38,792 bases of DNA. Origin: Saprospirales bacterium (GTDB taxonomy: Bacteria > Bacteroidota > Bacteroidia > Chitinophagales > Saprospiraceae). The translations under genes were made by a program, and so were the position numbers. The stretch spans positions 1-38,792 of the forward strand of contig RECS01000115.1 in the NCBI GenBank assembly GCA_007693915.1, written 5' to 3'. This document shows, piece by piece, positions 32,914 to 38,792 of this stretch. Position 1 is the first letter of the stretch, and the number at the start of each line of letters is the position of its first letter. The notes under the pieces are model-generated. The model searched no databases and was not told where the DNA came from. It saw only the letters and a program-made list of their open reading frames with translations.

Positions 32914-34440
32914 TTAAAAATCAAACTTAATTCCCTGAGCTAAAGGCACTTCCTCACTCCAGTTGATGGTGTTGGTCTGCCTTCTCATGTAGGCTTTCCA
33001 GCTGTCTGAGCCACTCTCTCTTCCACCTCCGGTTTCTTTTTCACCACCAAAGGCTCCACCTATTTCAGCACCACTCGTACCTATATTGATATTGGCAATT
33101 CCACAATCTGAACCTTCATGGGATAAGAAACGCTCAGCCTCTCTAACACTGTCGGTCATAATGGCTGAGGAAAGTCCCTGAGGTACACTGTTCTGTATGG
33201 CAATAGCTTCTGACAAGTCGCTATACTTCATGATGTAAAGGATAGGAGCAAAAGTTTCTGTATGTACAATTGGTAAATCGGGACTCGCTTCCACTATGCA
33301 TGGTTTTACGTAGCATCCGCTTTCATATCCTGCTCCATCAATAACACCACCTTCAACTAGTATTTTCGCACCTTGTTCTTTTGCAGCTTTTAAGGCATTG
33401 AGATAAGCATCCACAGCATCAGTGTCAATTAATGGTCCTACGTGATTGTTTTGATCGAGTGGATTACCGATTCGCAATTGATCGTAAGCACTAACCAGAT
33501 TTTCTTTTACTTTATCATAGACGGAATCGTGTACAATAAGTCTTCTGGTTGAAGTACATCTTTGACCGGCAGTTCCTACTGCACCAAATACCGCTCCGGT
33601 AAGAACAACCTTCATGTCTGCTGAGGGCGTGATTATAATGGCATTGTTACCACCCAGCTCCAAAATGGTCTTGCCAAGACGAGAAGCCACTTCAGCACCA
33701 ACGATTTTTCCCATTCGCGTACTACCTGTAGCAGATACTAATGGTACGCGACCATCTTTGGTCATGAATTCACCAACTTTGTAGTCGCCGTTGATAAGGC
33801 ATGAAATCCCTTCAGGTAAATTATTAGCTTCCAGTACCTTTTTCATCAAATTCTGACAAGCTACACTACACAAGGGAGCTTTCTCTGAGGGCTTCCATAC
33901 GCATACATCACCGCATACCATGGCGATCATAGCATTCCACGACCATACAGCCACAGGGAAGTTAAAAGCAGAGATAATCCCTACTACACCTAGTGGGTGC
34001 CACTGCTCGTACATTCTGTGTCGCGGTCTTTCCGAGTGAATGGTAAGTCCATATAGCTGTCTTGATAAACCCACAGCAAAATCACAGATGTCGATCATTT
34101 CCTGTACTTCACCCCAACCTTCTTGCAAACTTTTACCCATCTCATATGAAACCAGGCGTCCAAGTGCATCCTTATTTTCTCTCAGGATATTCCCGTATTG
34201 TCTAACAATTTCTCCACGTTGCGGTGCCGGCATCATACGCCATTCTGTAAAGGCTGTCTGTGCTGATTCCACGACCTGCTCGTACTGCTCCTTAGTTGTT
34301 ATACTCACTTCGCCTATTTTTTCACCGTTTACCGGCGAATAGGACGCGATATAATTTTCAGATGAAAAATCCTTTATGCCGGTTGAGGTACCTGCATTTT
34401 GCTCATTCAATCCCAATTGTTTGATAAAACTCAAATCCAT
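32914..34440 (-). CDS. aldehyde dehydrogenase, ALDH7 (aminoadipate-semialdehyde) type
   Basis: NAD-dependent oxidation of a semialdehyde; the closest type is ALDH7/antiquitin, acting on alpha-aminoadipate semialdehyde in lysine breakdown. Seen: SFIKQLGLNEQNAGTS at the start, HPLGVVGIISAFNFPVAVW, VSATGSTRMGK, catalytic Glu in LELGGNN and Cys295 in GQRCTSTRR, and the family ending GSDSWKAYMRRQTNTINWS. I start at ATG 34440; the upstream ATG at 34470 lies on the far side of an exact -7 element, so it is not in the message. Length is 508. No lysine-degradation partner is adjacent. Confidence 0.93.
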   Translation of the reverse strand: MDLSFIKQLGLNEQNAGTSTGIKDFSSENYIASYSPVNGEKIGEVSITTKEQYEQVVESAQTAFTEWRMMPAPQRGEIVRQYGNILRENKDALGRLVSYEMGKSLQEGWGEVQEMIDICDFAVGLSRQLYGLTIHSERPRHRMYEQWHPLGVVGIISAFNFPVAVWSWNAMIAMVCGDVCVWKPSEKAPLCSVACQNLMKKVLEANNLPEGISCLINGDYKVGEFMTKDGRVPLVSATGSTRMGKIVGAEVASRLGKTILELGGNNAIIITPSADMKVVLTGAVFGAVGTAGQRCTSTRRLIVHDSVYDKVKENLVSAYDQLRIGNPLDQNNHVGPLIDTDAVDAYLNALKAAKEQGAKILVEGGVIDGAGYESGCYVKPCIVEASPDLPIVHTETFAPILYIMKYSDLSEAIAIQNSVPQGLSSAIMTDSVREAERFLSHEGSDCGIANINIGTSGAEIGGAFGGEKETGGGRESGSDSWKAYMRRQTNTINWSEEVPLAQGIKFDF

Positions 34441-34457
34441 AATTTCTAATTTTTTCG

Positions 34458-34465
34458 CAAAAGTA
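34458..34465 (-). promoter_or_regulatory. -7 promoter element of the aldehyde dehydrogenase gene
   Basis: TACTTTTG on the minus strand, an exact match to TAnnTTTG, 17 bases before ATG 34440. It decides the start codon and predicts a very short leader. Confidence 0.5.
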
Positions 34466-34569
34466 AGCATTTGATGAAAAAAAACAGATTTTAGAATTCA
34501 CAGTCTTTGGAACTTTTTGCTTTTCAAAGCTTAAAATATAAAGAGGGTAAGCAGTTTGTTAAATTAATG

Positions 34570-34577
34570 TATCTTTG
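34570..34577 (+). promoter_or_regulatory. -7 promoter element of the glycerol-phosphate/phosphocholine operon
   Basis: TATCTTTG matches TAnnTTTG exactly, 27 bases before the ATG at 34605. It is the only strong element ahead of the five-gene operon. Confidence 0.5.
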
Positions 34578-34604
34578 CAACTATGTTGCATTTAATTTGG
34601 AGAT

Positions 34605-35015
34605 ATGCCTACTCATTCCAGAAGGAAAATTAAAGTTATTACCTACGGCACCTTTGACCTCTTTCATTATGGTCATTTAAAGATTTTGGAAAGAGCAGCT
34701 GCTCTAGGGGACAAGCTGATAGTTGCGGTCTCGACCGATGAATTCAATCTGGTCAAAGGAAAGGAATGTTACTACCCTTTCGAGCAGAGAGCCGATATTG
34801 TGCAAGCGATTGAATGGGTAGATGAGGTTATAGCAGAAGAAAACTGGAACCAAAAAGTGGATGATATACTTGAACATAAAATTGACATTTTGGTAATGGG
34901 GGATGACTGGAAGGGCAAGTTCGATCATTTGAGTGCTTATTGTGATGTAGTTTATCTTCCGAGAACTGAAGGCATTTCTACGACAATCATTAAACACGAT
35001 CTGAGTAAGGTTTAA
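34605..35015 (+). CDS. tagD: glycerol-3-phosphate cytidylyltransferase
   Basis: Makes CDP-glycerol from CTP and glycerol 3-phosphate, the activated donor for poly- or mono-glycerol-phosphate transfer. Family signs: TYGTFDLFHYGHL (nucleotidyl-transfer HxGH motif), the LIVAVSTDEFN segment, VMGDDWKGKFD, and the RTEGISTT ending. At 136 residues it matches TagD of Firmicutes. It heads an operon; the next gene starts six bases after its stop. Confidence 0.92.
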   Translation: MPTHSRRKIKVITYGTFDLFHYGHLKILERAAALGDKLIVAVSTDEFNLVKGKECYYPFEQRADIVQAIEWVDEVIAEENWNQKVDDILEHKIDILVMGDDWKGKFDHLSAYCDVVYLPRTEGISTTIIKHDLSKV

Positions 35016-35021
35016 GGGTTT

Positions 35022-36053
35022 ATGAAGTTTCTTTTTTATTTGGTTCACGAGTATTCAATTCCGGTTTTCCGACCCCTAGTAAGTTATTTGTTGACGGAAA
35101 AAAAGGAATATGATTTTCGTTTTTTTCTTTCTGAAAAGGTCAACCAATTGGTGCCGAAAGATTGGGATGAATTCAGAAAGTTATATTCACTTGAGGAGGC
35201 AAATAATTTTAATCCTAATTTTGTACTCTGTGCTGAAAACTATCTGGATTATCGCCTTCCCGGCTTAAAAGTTCAGTTGTTTCACGGAGTAGGAATTGAA
35301 AAAGAAGCACATTATTCCATTCGGCATTTTTTTGATATCTACCTTACCTCAGGGCCTTTAGTCACGAAGCGATTTGATGAATTAGCTGAGCAATATGGTT
35401 ACTTTGATGTGATCGAGACCGGCTGGCCAAAGTTTGACCACATATTGAATTTTGATAGCTCCAGGCCAGAGGTTTTTGGCGAGAAGGACACGGATAAAAA
35501 AGTGATTCTCTATGCTCCTACTTTTAGCAGAAGAATGCAATCAGCTGAAATTCTTGCTGCTACTATTCCACAACAAATATATAAGGATGAACTATGGTTA
35601 ATTAAGTTTCATGAGCTAATGAGTCCCAGGCTTAAAAATCTTTTTGATAGTCTTGAGGGGGAAAATCTAAAGATAGTGAAGGATAGCGATATTACACCCT
35701 ACTTGCATCTGTCTGACATAATGATTTCAGATACTTCATCGGTAATATATGAGTTTTCATGTCTAGATAAGCCGGTGATTACTTTTAGGACTATTGGTAA
35801 TTTTGAGAAAGGCCTGGATATTCAGGATCCGGAGCAATTGAGACCGGCGTTGGATTTGCTCCTTCAAGACTCCAATTACAAAAAAGCAGAACGATTATCA
35901 ATGCTCCGGAGGGTTAACCCTTATTTGGATGGAAATATATCCGCCAGAGTATTCGAAGCTTTGGGAAAGGTGCACAGCGAGGGGCTTTCTGCCAAAAAGA
36001 CGAAGCCAGCCAATTTATTCCGCAAAGCCAAAATATGGTCCGGCTATTATTAG
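35022..36053 (+). CDS. CDP-glycerol glycerophosphotransferase family protein (first)
   Basis: TagB/TagF-type transferase that moves glycerol phosphate from CDP-glycerol to a surface glycan or lipid. Motifs are the HGVGIEKE (first conserved His), YAPTF and LHLSDIMISDTSSVIYEF near residues 228-245, the latter the family's signature around the DTSS. Length (343) is near the TagB size. It is cytoplasmic, with no membrane segments. It lies between tagD and licD-type genes. Confidence 0.9.
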   Translation: MKFLFYLVHEYSIPVFRPLVSYLLTEKKEYDFRFFLSEKVNQLVPKDWDEFRKLYSLEEANNFNPNFVLCAENYLDYRLPGLKVQLFHGVGIEKEAHYSIRHFFDIYLTSGPLVTKRFDELAEQYGYFDVIETGWPKFDHILNFDSSRPEVFGEKDTDKKVILYAPTFSRRMQSAEILAATIPQQIYKDELWLIKFHELMSPRLKNLFDSLEGENLKIVKDSDITPYLHLSDIMISDTSSVIYEFSCLDKPVITFRTIGNFEKGLDIQDPEQLRPALDLLLQDSNYKKAERLSMLRRVNPYLDGNISARVFEALGKVHSEGLSAKKTKPANLFRKAKIWSGYY

Positions 36054-36075
36054 CCTTTTAAAAAAGAAAACTGAT

Positions 36076-36738
36076 ATGGCCGGGAAAAGAAAACTCATAG
36101 GTAAAACCAGAAAAATCGCTTATCGAATGTTACACGATATCTGCAGGATATTGGACGAGCAGGACATTCCCTATGTACTCGAAGCCGGGACTTTACTCGG
36201 TATAATCAGAGAAAACAGGCTATTGCCCTGGGACACGGATGTAGATCTGACCATTACAGCTGATTATGCTTATCAATTGCGAGAAGCGGTTCAGCATTTA
36301 GAGAGAAAGGGCTACAGAGTGAAAACCAGAAGCTATAATCAAGACTTAGGTCCTTTTAGAAAGGGTGATGCGAGAATTGTAAAAATACAAACCCGCCAGT
36401 TTTACTTTTTTAAAGGATACAGTTTGCTGGATATTTTTATCAAATATAAATCCGGTGAAAAATACTACTGGATGATCGATGATAAAAATCCGGTTATTAA
36501 GTGCTGTCCAGCGGTGTATTATGAAAATAGAACAAGCTATGAATTTGACGGAAAGCTGTTCAAAGTCCCTGCTGACTATGAAGAATACCTCGAATACCAT
36601 TATGGAAAAAACTGGAGAATCCCGGTAAAGGAATGGGATTTCCGGCTGGATGATTCCTGCGAAAAGGAGGAAATGAAAGCGGAGCAGCAATCAGCGATTA
36701 GCTTTTTTGATAAACCACCTAAAAATCATTCGTCTTGA
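36076..36738 (+). CDS. LicD-family phosphotransferase
   Basis: A 220-residue member of the LicD/nucleotidyltransferase-fold family that adds phosphocholine (or a similar phospho-alcohol) from its CDP form to a glycan. Seen: LEAGTLLGIIREN then PWDTDVDLTI, the metal-binding DxD of the family. I chose ATG 36076 because an upstream in-frame frame from 35929 overlaps the preceding gene and shows no LicD pattern. The downstream gene begins by overlapping its stop codon (TTGA). Confidence 0.85.
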   Translation: MAGKRKLIGKTRKIAYRMLHDICRILDEQDIPYVLEAGTLLGIIRENRLLPWDTDVDLTITADYAYQLREAVQHLERKGYRVKTRSYNQDLGPFRKGDARIVKIQTRQFYFFKGYSLLDIFIKYKSGEKYYWMIDDKNPVIKCCPAVYYENRTSYEFDGKLFKVPADYEEYLEYHYGKNWRIPVKEWDFRLDDSCEKEEMKAEQQSAISFFDKPPKNHSS

Positions 36739-37811
36739 AGATATACTATCTGGCCAATAGCATATATCAGTTTGCCTATGCCTTTTCACTATACAGGCAT
36801 ACCAATGGCATTTTTGTCCTCCCCAACAAGAAGAAGATGGGACACTTTCAATCGTATTTGAGAGATTTTTCCATACTTAATCCCTCGTCTGATATTCCAC
36901 AACCACAGGCTATCATTCTAGGCCGGGAAAGGTATCATGAACTAAATGGGATTTTGGTCTTTTTTGCCAATACCATTGATCCCTCGCAGGACTACTCACA
37001 GGCTATCACTTGTTTTCACGAGCATGGTACGAGCGATAAGCGATATGAGGGCGGAAAAAGCATAGCGATGGACAAGCTCAAAAAATACGATTACCTGCTG
37101 CTTTCAGGGACAAAGAATAAAAAAAGACTATTGGATACAGGTGTAGAAAGGGAGCCATCAAGTCTTGTAGAAACAGGTTGTCTGCGTTTTGATGACTATC
37201 TTGATGGCAAGTATACTGCCGATGAAGCTGCACAAGTTTTAAAAATACGGGATAGAAGTAGGAAAAATATTCTTTATGCTCCTACCTGGAAATTTGGGAA
37301 TGGCACCTTCAAAGAATATGCTTCCTATCTCATTGATCAACTTTCGGAAGAATATAATTTAATTTTAAGGCCGCATTATCACGACAGGCGTTATGGTGCA
37401 TTTTTATATTGGTGGTCCCGCTTAAAAGGAAAAAAGCATGTCTATTTCTCCAAGCCTCAGGATGTTCTCCAGCATGACACCTACTCTGCTTTTGCCCTTT
37501 CAGATCTGATGATTAGTGATATTTCCTCGGTCATTTACGAATATCTGATTACCCGCAAACCAATCATTCTCATCGAAAATGACTTTAAGGAGAGACATGA
37601 AATGCCGAGAGAATTGGATATAGTTCCACATGTAGATCTTTTTAAAAAAGGAGGGGATTTACGCGGTCTGATCAGCAAAAACCTGGAAAATGTAGAAAGG
37701 GATCAACCCAAATACAAGGAATTACTGGACACCTGTTTCTACAAAACTGAGGGTGGGGCAGTAGCCTATTTATCTGATTTTTTAAATCAACTAAGAGAGA
37801 AAAATAAATGA
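36735..37811 (+). CDS. CDP-glycerol glycerophosphotransferase family protein (second)
   Basis: A second TagB/TagF-like transferase of 358 residues: HEHGTSDKRYEGG, YAPTWKFG (in place of YAPTF), LRPHYHDRRY and LSDLMISDISSVIYEYLITRKP. The start is TTG at 36735, overlapping the preceding TGA by three bases; an ATG in-frame within the first 40 residues would cut the conserved start. Divergent from the first copy, so the two may use different acceptors. It overlaps the last gene by four bases. Confidence 0.88.
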   Translation: MKIYYLANSIYQFAYAFSLYRHTNGIFVLPNKKKMGHFQSYLRDFSILNPSSDIPQPQAIILGRERYHELNGILVFFANTIDPSQDYSQAITCFHEHGTSDKRYEGGKSIAMDKLKKYDYLLLSGTKNKKRLLDTGVEREPSSLVETGCLRFDDYLDGKYTADEAAQVLKIRDRSRKNILYAPTWKFGNGTFKEYASYLIDQLSEEYNLILRPHYHDRRYGAFLYWWSRLKGKKHVYFSKPQDVLQHDTYSAFALSDLMISDISSVIYEYLITRKPIILIENDFKERHEMPRELDIVPHVDLFKKGGDLRGLISKNLENVERDQPKYKELLDTCFYKTEGGAVAYLSDFLNQLREKNK

Positions 37812-38596
37812 ATTTAAACAGAAAAAATGGATCAGCGAGTTTTCCGCAAACAGCCGTAATTCTGGCAGCAGGAAGAGGAACCCGTCTGGAGGAGATGACT
37901 GATTATATCCCCAAATGCCTGATTCAGGTCGGGGGCCAAAGGCTTTTAGATCGCATGCTTACCGAGCTGGAAAATACCGGTATTCAGGAAGTTATTCTGG
38001 TGGTTGGGTATCAGTCTGAAAAGATTATCAGTTTGATTGGGAATACCTTTGGAAAAATGAAAATCACCTATGTAATCAATTCCGACTGGGAAACCACCAA
38101 CAATGTGCTGTCCTTGTACATGGCGGTGGATCAAATAAAAACCTCATTTTTTCTACTGGAATCCGATATCATACTTGAGAACGGAGCACTTGCAACATTA
38201 GATGTTTCCAACACTATGGCAGTAGAAAAGTACAAGGAATTTATGGATGGTACAGTGGTTACCCTGAATGATTCCATAACGGTAAAAAAGATGTACCTCA
38301 AATCCACACCGAACCGCCCAACTGATTTATCAGAAATTTATAAGACAGTCAATATTTACAGTTTTAATTTAGCAGATTTTCAGGAAGCAATTGTCCCTGC
38401 ACTCAAGGAATTATTAGATGAGGGTCGTCTTGGTGTGTATTATGAATTGGCATTTGCAAGAGCTATTGATCGTGGGTTGATCAATTTCAAAGCCATCGAT
38501 TTTGGACGAATAAAATGGGCTGAGATAGATGATCAAAAAGACTGGAAAAGGGCACAACAAATGTTTTCAGAGTCAGCATCAGTTAAGTCGGGATGA
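37808..38596 (+). CDS. phosphocholine cytidylyltransferase-like NTP transferase (LicC-like)
   Basis: A 262-residue nucleotidyltransferase with the LAAGRGTRL motif, PKCLIQVGGQ, VVGYQSEKI, and the DI in LLESDIIL. The pattern resembles LicC, which makes CDP-choline from CTP and phosphocholine. The neighbouring licD gene supports this, but other nucleoside-diphosphate donors are possible. Last gene of the operon, starting in the preceding stop (ATGA). No choline kinase (LicA) is present. Confidence 0.8.
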   Translation: MNLNRKNGSASFPQTAVILAAGRGTRLEEMTDYIPKCLIQVGGQRLLDRMLTELENTGIQEVILVVGYQSEKIISLIGNTFGKMKITYVINSDWETTNNVLSLYMAVDQIKTSFFLLESDIILENGALATLDVSNTMAVEKYKEFMDGTVVTLNDSITVKKMYLKSTPNRPTDLSEIYKTVNIYSFNLADFQEAIVPALKELLDEGRLGVYYELAFARAIDRGLINFKAIDFGRIKWAEIDDQKDWKRAQQMFSESASVKSG

Positions 38597-38639
38597 TGGT
38601 ACAATTTTTTTTTTGATCTCTTTTTATCACTAAACCAAT

Positions 38640-38653
38640 CCCAACTAGTTGGG
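38640..38653. repeat. 14-bp perfect palindrome downstream of the operon
   Basis: CCCAACTAGTTGGG is its own complement. It lies 43 bases after the last stop, past a T-run. It may be a binding site or terminator stem for a neighbouring unit; the window ends before its context can be judged. The remaining bases to the end show no gene. Confidence 0.4.
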
Positions 38654-38792
38654 GAGGTACAAGCTGAAAGTGGTGGGTTGAGCTTTGATCTTGTAAGCCC
38701 ACTCCATTTCATTCCGTGTTCTTATGAGAAAAGCCATTAAACTTTGATATGCAAATCTAATAGCATCTATTCTAATATACCAGTGTCGTAGT

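Noticed and set aside
34441-34470. upstream ATG for the aldehyde dehydrogenase
   Set aside because: It lies on the far side of the exact -7 element, and the added residues are not part of the family.
35929-36075. N-terminal extension of the LicD-type gene
   Set aside because: It overlaps the preceding gene in a different frame and looks random; LicD pattern starts after ATG 36076.
1-38792. CRISPR array, tRNA, rRNA, prophage or complete insertion sequence
   Set aside because: No regular spacer repeats, cloverleaf sequence, phage gene cluster or transposase with paired ends was found.

Overview
The window looks like the chromosome of a free-living member of the Bacteroidota. It is AT-rich, starts rarely have a Shine-Dalgarno, and several genes are preceded by the Bacteroidota -7 element TAnnTTTG. 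Typical families of that phylum recur: PorT-like beta-barrels, a MoxR/DUF58/BatA-type operon, a CIA30-family protein and an Rpn-family nuclease. The order or genus cannot be fixed from the sequence alone. No rRNA, tRNA, CRISPR array or complete insertion sequence was seen.

Layout. 1-3.1 kb: TolC and an HlyD/MacA-type adaptor of a tripartite exporter, without the inner-membrane pump. 3.5-4.6 kb: an Rpn-family PD-(D/E)XK nuclease whose frame stays open after its stop. 4.7-7.5 kb: an outer-membrane protein, a secreted S1/P1 nuclease, rsmA (TTG start) and a YqeY-like protein. 7.8-9.4 kb: a SulP transporter interrupted by one in-frame TGA. 9.4-12 kb: a CcoI/FixI-type copper P-type ATPase behind an FNR-like palindrome. 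12-15.8 kb: a gene-poor patch with decayed coding sequence, then a lipoprotein/beta-barrel cluster that appears to contain a second, degraded copy of the same unit. 15.8-18 kb: rdgB with a small gene on the minus strand, and ilvE on the plus strand ending inside a short repeat. 18.1-24 kb: a minus-strand four-gene operon (secreted PIG-L protein, 49-residue membrane peptide, sodium:solute symporter, PLP decarboxylase). 24.1-26.5 kb: an aspartokinase-like fragment protein, a lipoprotein and a DUF2237 protein. 26.5-31.7 kb: moxR, an unrecognised secreted protein, DUF58, a BatD/DUF4381-like protein and a BatA-like vWA protein. 32.1-34.5 kb: a CIA30-family protein and an ALDH7-type dehydrogenase, minus strand. 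34.6-38.6 kb: a five-gene operon with two cytidylyltransferases and three matching phospho-alcohol transferases.

The points most worth following are: the duplicated C-terminal domain shared by the lipoprotein at 12795 and the 77-residue protein at 15289; the cluster that could decorate a surface glycan with glycerol phosphate and phosphocholine; the intact-looking SulP gene broken only by GGA-to-TGA; the FNR-like site in front of the copper ATPase; and the 49-codon membrane peptide overlapping the PIG-L gene.
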